11,846 nt of DNA, taken from the NCBI GenBank assembly GCA_031292335.1, contig JARLHH010000102.1, forward strand, positions 1 to 11,846, given 5' to 3'. Shown piece after piece: positions 1 to 6,846 of the stretch (positions within the stretch are counted from its first letter, which is position 1; the number at the start of each line of letters is the position of its first letter). Both the position numbers and the translations under genes were made by a program. A model generated the notes under the pieces. The model worked only from the letters and a program-made list of their open reading frames with translations, was not told the DNA's origin and did no database searches. Source of the DNA: Candidatus Limnocylindrales bacterium (GTDB lineage: Bacteria > Chloroflexota > Limnocylindria > Limnocylindrales > CSP1-4).

Positions 1-96
1 CGGACCGCGCCGGCATCGCACCCGGCCGCCGAGGGCGCCGCCGAGGGCGCCGCCGACCCGACGCCGGACGATCTCGAGCCGGGCACGGGCGCCTGA
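1..96 (+). CDS. C-terminal tail of an unidentified protein (5' end outside window)
   Basis: Reading frame 1 is open from the first base to a TGA at 94-96, giving about 31 residues rich in Ala, Pro, Gly, Glu and Asp. The tail contains a tandem EGAA-EGAA repeat, encoded by two exact copies of a 12-bp unit (31-42 and 43-54), and ends in an acidic stretch (DPTPDDLEPGTGA). It looks like a disordered, low-complexity C-terminus rather than a folded domain. No family can be assigned from so little sequence. That it is a real gene end is inferred from the open frame, the composition, and the following gene starting 124 bp downstream on the same strand. Confidence 0.5.
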   Translation, partial: RTAPASHPAAEGAAEGAADPTPDDLEPGTGA

Positions 97-208
97 ACGC
101 GAGGGGTCCGATCGCCATCCCGGCCATCCTGCCCCGCCGGGGCGCGTCGGCGTCCCGGATTGCTCGCCGCGGGAGGGACACGCCGCGGAGGCATCGCCCG
201 GCGTCATC

Positions 209-220
209 TACCATCACGGC
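209..220 (+). promoter_or_regulatory. Candidate leaderless -10 element before the ABC ATPase
   Basis: TACCAT at 209-214 lies exactly 6 nt before the GTG start at 221, and there is no Shine-Dalgarno sequence there. The same geometry (TACGAT, 6 nt, ATG) occurs at 4907-4921, so transcription may start at or next to the start codon. No good -35 hexamer sits at the proper distance; two direct copies of CGCCGCGG (165-172 and 181-188) lie just upstream. Weak on its own, supported by the parallel. Confidence 0.35.
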
Positions 221-1039
221 GTGCCAGGCGAGCCCGAATCCACGCAGCGCTCCAGGCTCGCCCCGGTGCTCGAGCTCGACGGCGTCGGCGTCCGGCGCGG
301 CGTGGCCTGGCTGCTCGCCGAGGTCTCCCTCGTCGTGCACCCGGGCGAGCGCTGGGTCGTGGTGGGCCCGAACGGTGCCGGCAAGTCCACGCTCCTGGCG
401 GTCGCCGCGACGAGCCTCCTCCCGACGGTCGGCCGCGTCCGGGTCCTGGGCGCGGAGCTCGGACGGGTGGATGCCCGGACGCTCCGGCCCCGGATCGGGC
501 TGACGAGCGCCGCCCTCGCCGAACGATTCGATGCGCGCCTCCGGGCGCGAGAGGTCGTGGTGACCGCCCGGACGGGTGCGCTCGCACCCTGGTGGGACAC
601 CTACGCCGAGCGCGACCAGGCGCGCGCAATCGAGCTGCTTCGCCAGCTCGGCGTGAGCGAAGTCGCGGAGCGGCCGTTCTTCACGCTCTCCACGGGGGAG
701 CGCCAGCGGGTGCTGCTGGCGCGGACCCTCCTGGCCGACCCGGACCTCGTCCTCGCGGACGAGCCCGCGGCGGGCCTCGACCTGCGGGCGCGCGAGGAGC
801 TCGTGGAGGCCCTGGCCGGGCAGGCGGCGCGGCCGCGACCGGGCGGCATCGTGCTCGTGACTCACCACCTCGAGGAGATCCCGCCCGGGTTCGGGCACGC
901 GGCGGTGCTCGCCGGCGGGCGGCTGCTCGCGGCCGGCGAGATCGGCAGCGTCCTCGTGGACGCGACGCTCTCGGCGGCCTACGGCATCCCGCTGCGCGTC
1001 GAGGGCCGGAACGGCCGCTGGACCGCCCGGCGCGCCTGA
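221..1039 (+). CDS. Stand-alone ABC transporter ATPase, ModF/YlmA-like (COG1119 type)
   Basis: A 272-residue single-domain ATP-binding cassette protein. Walker A is GPNGAGKST (residues 49-57), the signature is LSTGERQR (156-163), Walker B with the catalytic Glu is DLVLADEP (175-182), the D-loop is AGLD, and the switch His is in VLVTHHLEEIPPGF (His215). The THHxEEIPPGF form of the H-loop is typical of COG1119 (ModF, B. subtilis YlmA), a group of soluble ATPases often annotated as molybdenum-transport ATPases but whose real substrate or partner is usually unknown. No permease or binding-protein gene is adjacent, which fits an orphan ATPase. The Q-loop region (IGLTSAALAERF) has no obvious Gln at the usual place. 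GTG 221 is chosen because the protein then begins shortly before the first beta-strand; no Shine-Dalgarno sequence is present and leaderless initiation is likely. The ATPase call is firm; the role is unknown. Confidence 0.88.
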   Translation: MPGEPESTQRSRLAPVLELDGVGVRRGVAWLLAEVSLVVHPGERWVVVGPNGAGKSTLLAVAATSLLPTVGRVRVLGAELGRVDARTLRPRIGLTSAALAERFDARLRAREVVVTARTGALAPWWDTYAERDQARAIELLRQLGVSEVAERPFFTLSTGERQRVLLARTLLADPDLVLADEPAAGLDLRAREELVEALAGQAARPRPGGIVLVTHHLEEIPPGFGHAAVLAGGRLLAAGEIGSVLVDATLSAAYGIPLRVEGRNGRWTARRA

Positions 1040-1072
1040 CGGGCCATCCGGGCGCCCGGCCGCGCCTCAGGC
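1034..1072. terminator. Possible shared terminator between convergent genes
   Basis: Only 27 bp separate the ATPase stop (TGA 1037-1039) from the aconitase stop (minus-strand TGA, 1067-1069). GCCTGA (1034-1039) and TCAGGC (1067-1072) form an inverted repeat that includes both stop codons, and a perfect 12-bp palindrome CCGGGCGCCCGG (1048-1059) lies inside it. Either could fold in both transcripts, but no T-tract follows on either strand, so this is not a classical intrinsic terminator. A role in bidirectional termination is inferred from position. Confidence 0.3.
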
Positions 1073-3739
1073 CGGCGCGGACTCCCTGGCGATCCGTCGA
1101 AGCACCGCCGGCAGGATCCCGCCCTGTCGGTAGTACTCGACCTCGATGGGACCGTCGAGACGGCAGTCCACCTCGAAGCGCGTCTCGCCCGACCCGTCGG
1201 CCTCGTCGCGGACGGCGACCACGGTTAGCCGTGCCCGCGGCGCGAGGTCGTCGCCGAGCCCGGCGATCGAGAAGCGCTCACGCCCCGTCAACCCCAGGCT
1301 GACGGCGCTCTCGCCGGGCAGGAACTGCAGCGCCAGCACGCCCATGCCGACAAGGTTGGAGCGGTGGATACGCTCGAAGCTCTCCGCGATGACCGCCCGG
1401 ATTCCCAGCAGCCGGGTTCCCTTGGCGGCCCAGTCGCGCGAGGAGCCGGACCCATACTCGCGGCCGGCGAGGACGATGCTCGGCACGCCCTCTGCCTGGT
1501 AGCGCATCGCGGCGTCGTAGATGAACATCTCGGATCCGGTCGGGACGTGCCGCGTGTAGGGCCCCTCCTTGCCGTCGACGAGGCGGTTCCGCAGCCGGAT
1601 GTTGCCGAACGTCCCGCGCATCATCACCTCGTGGTGGCCCCGGCGGGCCCCGTACGAGTTGAAGTCCGGCGGCTCGACCCCGTGCGCCTGGAGCCACGTG
1701 CCGGCCGGCGACCAGGCGGCGATCGATCCCGCCGGCGAGATGTGGTCGGTGGTCACCGAGTCGCCCAGCCAGGCCAGCACGCGGGCTCCGGCGATGTCGC
1801 GGATCGGGTCCGGAACCAGCGTCATGCCGGCGAAGAAAGGCGGGTCGGCGACGTACGTCGAGCCTGCGTCCCAGGCGTAGCGATCGCCGTCCGGGATCGG
1901 GAGCGCCTGCCAGCGGGCGTCACCCTCGAACACGGACGCGTAGGCGGATCGGAACAGGTCCCCGTCCACCGCATCCGCGATGGCGTCGCGCACCTCGTCG
2001 GAGGACGGCCAGATGTCGGCCAGAAAGACGGGTTCGCCGTCGCTCCCGGAGCCGAGCGGCTCGCGCGAGAGGTCGATGTCGATGCGTCCGGCCAGCGCGT
2101 AGGCCACCACGAGGGGAGGGGAGGCGAGGTAGCTGGCCCGGGCGAGCGGATGGATCCGGCCCTCGAAGTTGCGGTTGCCCGACAGGACCGCGACGACCGT
2201 GAGCGCCCCCTCCTCAATCTGGCGCGCCACCGAAGCGTCGAGCGGCCCCGAGTTGCCGATGCAGGTGGTGCACCCGTAGCCGGCCAGCGCGAACCCCAGC
2301 TCGGCGAGCGGCTGCGTCAGCCCAGCCCGCTCCAGGTAGGCCGTGACGGCGCGCGAGCCGGGGGCGAGCGAGGTCTTGACGACGGAGTTGACGCGGAGAC
2401 CGCGCGCGACGGCCTTCCGGGCGAGCAGCCCGGCACCCACCATGACGCTCGGGTTGGACGTGTTCGTGCACGACGTGATCGCCGCGATCACGACCGAGCC
2501 GTTTCGGACCTCGCCCGGCCCGGCGGCGGGTGCCTCACCGGCGGGCAGGATGCCCGCGAAGGCCGCCTCGAAGCTGGCCCGGGCCTGCGGCACCGGGACC
2601 CGGTCCTGGGGCCGGCGCGGCCCGGCGAGGCTCGGCTCGACCGTCGCGAGGTCCAGGTCGACCGCCAGGTCGAAGTCCGGACCCGGGCCAGGGAGGCGCC
2701 ACAGCCCCTGGGCCCTCGCATAGCGTTCCACGAGCTCGACGCGGCCGGGCTCGCGTCCGGTGAGCCGCAGGTAGACGAGCGTCTCGTCGTCGATCGGGAA
2801 GATCGTTGCCGTCGCCCCGAACTCGGGGCTCATGTTGCTGATCGTGGCGCGATCCGCAAGCGGCAGGCCGGTCAGCCCGTCGCCGGCGAACTCCACGAAC
2901 GAGCCGACCACGCCGAGCGCCCGCAGGCGTTCGGTGACCGTCAGCACGAGGTCGGTGGCCGTGGTTCCCGTCCGCATGGCGCCGTGCAGCCGGACGCCGA
3001 CCACCCGTGGCATGGGGAGGTAGAGGGGCTGGCCGAGCAGCACCGCCTCGGCCTCGATCCCGCCGACCCCGTAGCCCAGGACGCCGAGGGCGTTGACCAT
3101 CGTGGTGTGAGAATCGGTCCCCACGAGCGTGTCCGGGTAGGCGAGGGGCCGTCCGCCGTCGTCCGCGACGGTCACCACGGTGGCCAGGTACTCGAGGTTG
3201 ACCTGGTGCACGATGCCCGTGCCGGGCGGCACGACCCGGAGCCCCCGGAAGGCCCCCTGGGCCCAGCGCAGGAGCTGGTAGCGCTCGCCGTTCCGCTCGT
3301 ATTCGCGCCTGACGTTGAAGGCGAACGAGTCCGCCGTCCCGAACCGGTCGACCTGGACCGAGTGGTCGATCACCAGGTCGGCCGGCACGAGCGGGTTGAC
3401 CCGGCCCGGGTCGCCCCCCAGCGCCGCCATCGCGTCGCGCATGGCGGCCAGGTCCACGACCGCCGGCACACCCGTGAAGTCCTGCAGGATCACGCGAGCC
3501 GGGAGGAAGGGGATCTCCGCGTCGCCGCCCGCCCCCGGCCGCCAGCTGGCGATCCGCGCGAGATCGGCCTCCGTCACGAGGCCGCGCCCGACGTGCCGCA
3601 GGACGTTCTCCAGGAGGATCTTCAGCGTGACGGGCGCGCGATCGAGGTCGACCTGGGCCGCCAGCGGGGCGAGGGGCACGTAGTCCGGAAGGCCGGGACC
3701 GAGGCTGGCTCGGGCGCCGATCGGCATGCTCGTCGACAC
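1067..3739 (-). CDS. acnA: Aconitate hydratase A (aconitase, AcnA type)
   Basis: A cytoplasmic [4Fe-4S] enzyme that interconverts citrate and isocitrate through cis-aconitate in the TCA cycle. The 890-residue length matches the AcnA/IRP1 family. Visible motifs, in order, are LIDHSVQVD, GTDSHTTMVNALGVLGYG, AITSCTNTSNPSVM with cluster ligand Cys424, GYGCTTCIGNSGPL with Cys490 and Cys493, the swivel-domain TTDHISPAGSI, and the C-terminal substrate-binding REYGSGSSRDWAAKG. The Cys spacing (66 and 3 residues) equals that of E. coli AcnA. GTG 3739 is preferred: GAGGA lies 4 nt upstream, and the resulting VSTSMPIGAR aligns with the usual MSxxSFGAR start. ATG 3727 is the alternative (886 aa). An open frame continues upstream to 4276 on this strand but is the antisense shadow of the DUF2520 gene. 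Divergent from that gene, with 121 bp between them. Confidence 0.95.
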   Translation of the reverse strand: MSTSMPIGARASLGPGLPDYVPLAPLAAQVDLDRAPVTLKILLENVLRHVGRGLVTEADLARIASWRPGAGGDAEIPFLPARVILQDFTGVPAVVDLAAMRDAMAALGGDPGRVNPLVPADLVIDHSVQVDRFGTADSFAFNVRREYERNGERYQLLRWAQGAFRGLRVVPPGTGIVHQVNLEYLATVVTVADDGGRPLAYPDTLVGTDSHTTMVNALGVLGYGVGGIEAEAVLLGQPLYLPMPRVVGVRLHGAMRTGTTATDLVLTVTERLRALGVVGSFVEFAGDGLTGLPLADRATISNMSPEFGATATIFPIDDETLVYLRLTGREPGRVELVERYARAQGLWRLPGPGPDFDLAVDLDLATVEPSLAGPRRPQDRVPVPQARASFEAAFAGILPAGEAPAAGPGEVRNGSVVIAAITSCTNTSNPSVMVGAGLLARKAVARGLRVNSVVKTSLAPGSRAVTAYLERAGLTQPLAELGFALAGYGCTTCIGNSGPLDASVARQIEEGALTVVAVLSGNRNFEGRIHPLARASYLASPPLVVAYALAGRIDIDLSREPLGSGSDGEPVFLADIWPSSDEVRDAIADAVDGDLFRSAYASVFEGDARWQALPIPDGDRYAWDAGSTYVADPPFFAGMTLVPDPIRDIAGARVLAWLGDSVTTDHISPAGSIAAWSPAGTWLQAHGVEPPDFNSYGARRGHHEVMMRGTFGNIRLRNRLVDGKEGPYTRHVPTGSEMFIYDAAMRYQAEGVPSIVLAGREYGSGSSRDWAAKGTRLLGIRAVIAESFERIHRSNLVGMGVLALQFLPGESAVSLGLTGRERFSIAGLGDDLAPRARLTVVAVRDEADGSGETRFEVDCRLDGPIEVEYYRQGGILPAVLRRIARESAPA

Positions 3740-3860
3740 AGGTTCCTCGTCTGTTCGCGCGCGCGGCGCGGGGACCTCGGGGGGCGCTACGCTGTCGGGG
3801 CCAAGAGTACCCCGCCGCGACGCGGCCCGGCGTCGGCGGCACCAGACCAAGGAGCCCACC
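3740..3860. promoter_or_regulatory. Divergent intergenic region, aconitase / DUF2520
   Basis: This 121-bp gap must hold the promoters of two divergent genes. TANNNT hexamers occur on each strand: TACTCT on the minus strand (3809 to 3804), facing aconitase, and TACGCT on the plus strand (3788-3793), facing the DUF2520 gene. Neither has a convincing -35 partner at 16-18 bp, so the exact promoters are uncertain. The minus-strand ribosome-binding site for aconitase (GAGGA, 3748-3744) and the plus-strand AAGGAG (3849-3854) bound the region. No clear operator palindrome was seen. Confidence 0.3.
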
Positions 3861-4901
3861 GTGCGAGCCTGGAGCGATGCCGCGCCGCCGCCTCCCGGTG
3901 ACCTCGAGACGCTGCGGGAGGTCCGCCGTGCGACCGACATCGGGGACCCGGCGCTGCCGGCGGGGGCACACCGGCACGGCGACGAGGTGCACCTGGAAGC
4001 GCACGCCCACCCGCACGTGGCAGCTCCCGAGGACGGCCGGCCGGTCATCGGGATCGTGGGCGGCGGGCCCGTCGGGCTCACCCTGGGCGTCGCGCTCGCG
4101 AGCGCGGGCTGGCAGGTGGGCGCGGTCGCCAGCCGCGACCCCGACCGGCGCGAACGATTTCGGCGGCTCGTGCCCGGAGCCCGCGCGTTCGTCGAGCCCG
4201 CCGGCATCCTCGACGAGTGCCACCTCGCGATCATCGCCGTGCCCGACGACGCGATCGCGGAGGTCGCCGCGGGCATGCACCTCTACTCCGGGCAGGCGCT
4301 CGTCCACACGAGCGGCCTGCTGGGGACCGAGGTGCTCGCCCCGGCACGGGCGGCCGGCACTTCCTGCGGCTCCTTCCACCCGCTCGTGGCCTTCGCGGAC
4401 GTGGACCGGGCTCTGGCCGCCCTGCCCGGCGCGACCGTGGCGATCGAGGGCGACGAGGACATCCTCGACGTCCTCGCCGAGATGGCCGAGTCGATCGGCC
4501 TGCTGCCCGTCCGGTTGAGCCCGGGTTCCAAGCCCGCCTACCACGCGGCGGCGGTGCTCGCGGCGGGCGGCCTCGTGGCGCTCCTCGACGTGGTCGCGGA
4601 GGTGGCTGCGCGGGCCGGCCTGGACGAGCGCGGGGCGCTGGCGATCTACGGCCCGCTTGCCGCCCAGGCGCTCGGCAACGCCCGGACGCTCGGCATCGCG
4701 CCGGCGTTGACGGGCCCGGCGGTCCGCGGCGACGCGGGCACGATCGCGGCCCACCTCGCCGCGCTCGGGGAATCGGCGCCGGCGGCGCTGGACGCCTATC
4801 GCGCCCTTCTCCGCCGCCAGGTCGCGATCGCCGAGTCGCGGCGCGGCCTGGCGCCGGAGACGGCGGCCCGCCTCCGGGCCGACCTTGCAGATCGCCGCTG
4901 A
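3861..4901 (+). CDS. Rossmann-like and DUF2520 domain protein (putative NAD(P)-binding oxidoreductase)
   Basis: A 346-residue protein. The Rossmann fingerprint GIVGGGPVG (residues 64-72) is followed by LTLGVALASAGWQVGAVASRD, the typical N-terminal half of the F420-dependent NADP oxidoreductase-like superfamily. The C-terminal half has DUF2520 hallmarks: KPAYHAAAVLAAGGLVALL and the conserved ALTGPAVRGDAGTIAAHLAAL. Homologues often sit near pantothenate or nucleotide metabolism genes, but the reaction is not established. The start GTG 3861 has AAGGAG (3849-3854) 6 nt upstream, the best ribosome-binding site in this part of the window. It adds about 60 residues ahead of the Rossmann fold, ending in a His-rich patch (AHRHGDEVHLEAHAHPHV, six His). 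GTG 4017 would give a protein of usual family length (294 aa) but lacks a ribosome-binding site. Family firm; start moderately sure; function unknown. Confidence 0.85.
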   Translation: MRAWSDAAPPPPGDLETLREVRRATDIGDPALPAGAHRHGDEVHLEAHAHPHVAAPEDGRPVIGIVGGGPVGLTLGVALASAGWQVGAVASRDPDRRERFRRLVPGARAFVEPAGILDECHLAIIAVPDDAIAEVAAGMHLYSGQALVHTSGLLGTEVLAPARAAGTSCGSFHPLVAFADVDRALAALPGATVAIEGDEDILDVLAEMAESIGLLPVRLSPGSKPAYHAAAVLAAGGLVALLDVVAEVAARAGLDERGALAIYGPLAAQALGNARTLGIAPALTGPAVRGDAGTIAAHLAALGESAPAALDAYRALLRRQVAIAESRRGLAPETAARLRADLADRR

Positions 4902-4912
4902 CGCAGTACGAT
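4885..4912 (+). promoter_or_regulatory. Promoter of the gcv operon, leaderless type
   Basis: TTGCAG (4885-4890) and TACGAT (4907-4912) are separated by 16 bp, a good sigma-70 type arrangement that keeps the key TTG and TA...T bases. ATG 4919 lies 6 nt after the -10, so the predicted transcript begins at about its A and has no 5' leader. The -35 falls inside the last codons of the DUF2520 gene (stop 4899-4901). With no leader there is no room for a glycine riboswitch ahead of the first ORF. Confidence 0.6.
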
Positions 4913-4918
4913 CTGCAC

Positions 4919-5239
4919 ATGCAGCGAAGCTTCGCCACGAGGTTCGCGGTTCGTCCGGCGGTCACCTTCCCGACACCCCCGCCGGGATTCCGGGAGCGCC
5001 GCCTCGGGCTCCATCGCCACGTCGGCTTCCAGGCTTCGACGGACCGCCCGACGATCGTTCGCCGGACGGACCTGGGACCGGTGGTCCTGCTGCGCTCCGA
5101 CTGGCGCGTGGTGTCGTCGGCGCGCTCTCAGCGCGGCGCCGGGATCGCGGGCCCGCTGGTCGCGGTTCGCTGGGCGAAGCTCGAGCTCCGGAGTCCAGGT
5201 CGTCGCGTGCGCGCCGCGTCGGCACCGTGGCGCGGCTGA
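4919..5239 (+). CDS. Unrecognised 106-aa protein heading the Nudix-gcv operon
   Basis: I do not recognise this protein. It is basic and Arg-rich, starts MQRSFATRFAVRPAV, has a Pro run (PTPPPGF), and contains alternating hydrophobic stretches (GPVVLLRSDWRVVSS, GPLVAVRWAKLEL) that suggest beta-strands. There is no signal peptide, membrane helix or Cys. It is called as a gene because third-position GC in this frame is about 85% by eye count, well above the second position. It also begins exactly where the 4885-4912 promoter predicts the transcript start, and its last 13 bp overlap the Nudix start, which has no ribosome-binding site and so looks translationally coupled. The same frame is open further upstream through the DUF2520 gene, but that part is shadow. 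Alternatives are a non-translated 5' region or an upstream part of the Nudix gene, whose own frame here looks non-coding. Confidence 0.48.
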   Translation: MQRSFATRFAVRPAVTFPTPPPGFRERRLGLHRHVGFQASTDRPTIVRRTDLGPVVLLRSDWRVVSSARSQRGAGIAGPLVAVRWAKLELRSPGRRVRAASAPWRG

Positions 5240-5682
5240 GGCGCACCACCGCCACCTCCGCGGGCGGGATCGTCGTCCGCACCATCGCCGGCGTTCCGCA
5301 TCTCGTCGCCGGCCGCCGCCGCCGCGAACGCGACGGGAGTTCGTGGACGCTCCCCAAGGGAACTCCCAATCCGGCCGAGACGCTCGAGGAGACGGCGCTC
5401 CGCGAGGTCGCCGAGGAGACCGGGCTGGAAGTGCGCATCGTCGCCCCGATCGACCGGATCGAGTACGACTTCGTCCAGGGCGGCGCGAAGATTCACAAGA
5501 CGGTCCACTTCTGGCTGATGGAGCCGATCGGCGGCGACCTTGCCCGCCACGACCACGAGTTCGCCGAAGTGCGCTGGGTCCCGCTGGCCGATGCGCCGGG
5601 TCTGCTGACGTTCGAGACCGAGCGCGCGCTCGTCGAGCGCGCTGCGGGGATGGTCGCCGCGACCGACGCGTCGCGGCCATGA
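5227..5682 (+). CDS. Nudix hydrolase (MutT-like)
   Basis: A 151-residue Nudix-fold pyrophosphohydrolase that would cleave a nucleoside diphosphate linked to another group, using Mg2+. The Nudix box is perfect: Gly45-x5-Glu51-x7-ArgGluValAlaGluGluThrGlyLeu (residues 45-67), preceded by SSWTLPKG. The part after the box (YDFVQGGAKIHKTVHFWLM, EFAEVRWVPLADAPGLLTFE) resembles the branch annotated as MutT4/Ap4A-hydrolase-like, but substrate specificity cannot be read from sequence. GTG 5227 is the only credible start: it gives a normal-length domain starting just before the first strand (TSAGGIVVR), and the same frame further upstream has the composition of an out-of-frame read. No Shine-Dalgarno sequence is present; translation is probably coupled to the 106-aa ORF that ends at 5239. 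The stop overlaps the gcvT start (ATGA, 5679-5682), so it belongs to the glycine cleavage operon. Confidence 0.88.
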   Translation: MARLRRTTATSAGGIVVRTIAGVPHLVAGRRRRERDGSSWTLPKGTPNPAETLEETALREVAEETGLEVRIVAPIDRIEYDFVQGGAKIHKTVHFWLMEPIGGDLARHDHEFAEVRWVPLADAPGLLTFETERALVERAAGMVAATDASRP

Positions 5683-6800
5683 CCGAGACCGCGCAGACCG
5701 CCGGCTGGTCGCGCGCAACGCCGCTCCTGTCGCGCCACGTCGCGCTCGGCGCGCGGATGATCGACTGTGGGGGCTGGTGCATGCCGGTCCAGTACACCTC
5801 GATCCTCGAGGAGCACCGCACGGTCCGCGAGCGCGCCGGCCTCTTCGACCTGTCCCACATGGGCAAGCTGTTCGTCGAGGGTCCCGATGCGGGCGCGGCG
5901 CTGGCGGGCGTGCTCGTGACGGACCCGCCCTCGCTGGCCGTGGGCCGCGCCCAGTACTCCATGATCTGTGCCCCGGACGGCGGGGTCATCGACGACCTGA
6001 TCGTGTACCGGCTGGCGGAGGACCGGTTCCTCGTCGTCGCCAACGCCTGGAATGCGTCCGTCGTCTCTGATGCGCTCGCGGAGCACCTGGGTCGGAGTCG
6101 CTGCATCCTCGACGACCGGTCGCTCTCCACCGCGCTGGTCGCCGTGCAGGGACCTGCGGCCCTGCGCATCCTCCGGCCCCTCACCGACGTCGACCTGGCC
6201 GGCCTTCGCCATTACGGGGTTGCCGAGGGCGCCGTGGCCGGCATCCCGGCGCTCGTCGCGCGCACCGGCTACACCGGGGAGGACGGCTTCGAAGTCCTGG
6301 TCGAGGGCGCCGCCGCCCCCGAGCTCTGGGATGTCCTCAGCGCGGCCGGGGCAGCGGCCGGCCTGGCACCGGTCGGGCTGGGCGCCCGCGACACGCTGCG
6401 TCTCGAGGCCGGCATGCCGCTCTACGGCAACGAGCTGGACCGTTTCACGACGCCCTTCGAAGCGGGCCTGGGCCGCGTGGTCATGCTCAGCAAGGCGGGC
6501 CCGTTCGTGGGCCGGGATGCCCTGGCCCGCGCCGCCGAAGCGGGCCCCCGGCGGTTGCTCATCGGCCTGATCGTCCGCGGGCGCCGGATCGCGCGCCACG
6601 GATACCCGGTCTGGTCCGGGTCACGGCGCACCGGCGTCGTCACGTCGGGAACGCTGTCTCCGACGCTGGGCGTCCCGATCGCCATGGCCTACGTATCCCC
6701 GGCCGATGCCACGCCCGGTACGATGCTCGACGTGGAGATCCGCGCGGCGCGCGCCGCTGCCGAGGTCGTGCCGCTCCCGTTCTACTCCCGCGTCCGATGA
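5679..6800 (+). CDS. gcvT: Glycine cleavage system T protein (aminomethyltransferase)
   Basis: A 373-residue tetrahydrofolate-dependent aminomethyltransferase. It releases ammonia from the aminomethyl group carried on the lipoyl arm of the H protein and forms 5,10-methylene-THF. Family motifs are HRTVRERAGLFDLSHMGK (residues 46-63), GGVIDDLIVYRL (101-112) with the conserved Asp residues near the catalytic site, ANAWNAS (121-127), VAVQGP (154-159), ARTGYTGEDGFEV (194-206), GLGARDTLRLEAGMPLYGNE (233-252) and the C-terminal VTSGTLSPTLGVPIAMAYV (321-339). Length is normal and both the folate-binding and C-terminal barrel parts are present. ATG 5679 is chosen because it overlaps the Nudix stop by 4 bp, the usual sign of translational coupling, and places the family N-terminus (TPLLSRHVALGARM) correctly. 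An in-frame open stretch back to 5343 is antisense-like composition and not part of the gene. Confidence 0.96.
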   Translation: MTETAQTAGWSRATPLLSRHVALGARMIDCGGWCMPVQYTSILEEHRTVRERAGLFDLSHMGKLFVEGPDAGAALAGVLVTDPPSLAVGRAQYSMICAPDGGVIDDLIVYRLAEDRFLVVANAWNASVVSDALAEHLGRSRCILDDRSLSTALVAVQGPAALRILRPLTDVDLAGLRHYGVAEGAVAGIPALVARTGYTGEDGFEVLVEGAAAPELWDVLSAAGAAAGLAPVGLGARDTLRLEAGMPLYGNELDRFTTPFEAGLGRVVMLSKAGPFVGRDALARAAEAGPRRLLIGLIVRGRRIARHGYPVWSGSRRTGVVTSGTLSPTLGVPIAMAYVSPADATPGTMLDVEIRAARAAAEVVPLPFYSRVR

Positions 6801-6804
6801 CTCG

Positions 6805-6846
6805 CCGGGCCGCGGTTCGCCGCGGCGACGCGAGCCCGGTTCCTTT
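6805..6846 (+). terminator. Nested hairpin with pyrimidine tail between gcvT and gcvH
   Basis: The 82-bp gcvT-gcvH gap contains an outer stem CCGGGC (6805-6810) / GCCCGG (6834-6839) enclosing an inner stem CGCGG (6811-6815) / CCGCG (6820-6824) with a TTCG loop. TTCCTTT (6840-6846) follows directly. It resembles an intrinsic terminator with an imperfect T-run. Since gcvH follows in the same direction, it could instead be an attenuator or a processing or stabilising hairpin that sets subunit ratios. The folding is seen in the sequence; the role is inferred. Confidence 0.4.

Noticed and set aside
131..143. GCCCC-gcc-GGGGC hairpin after the first partial gene as a terminator
   Set aside because: The stem is only 5 bp with a 3-nt loop and no T-tract, which is expected by chance at this GC content.
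1364..3901. 845-codon open frame on the + strand opposite aconitase
   Set aside because: The minus-strand frame encodes an unmistakable aconitase with all cluster ligands. The + strand translation is an Arg/Gly/Asp-rich shadow of high-GC3 codons and has no domain.
3740..4276. Extended N-terminus of aconitase (open frame back to 4276 on the - strand)
   Set aside because: The extra residues are low-complexity, exceed the normal AcnA length by about 180 residues, and lie antisense to the DUF2520 gene.
4217..4918. Open frame upstream of the 106-aa ORF in the same phase
   Set aside because: It overlaps the DUF2520 gene out of frame and is an Arg/Gly-rich shadow; only the part from ATG 4919 is outside that gene.
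4902..5240. Glycine riboswitch or structured RNA upstream of the gcv genes
   Set aside because: I found none of the conserved glycine-riboswitch core sequence, the promoter position leaves no leader before 4919, and no tRNA, SRP or RNase P motifs were seen.
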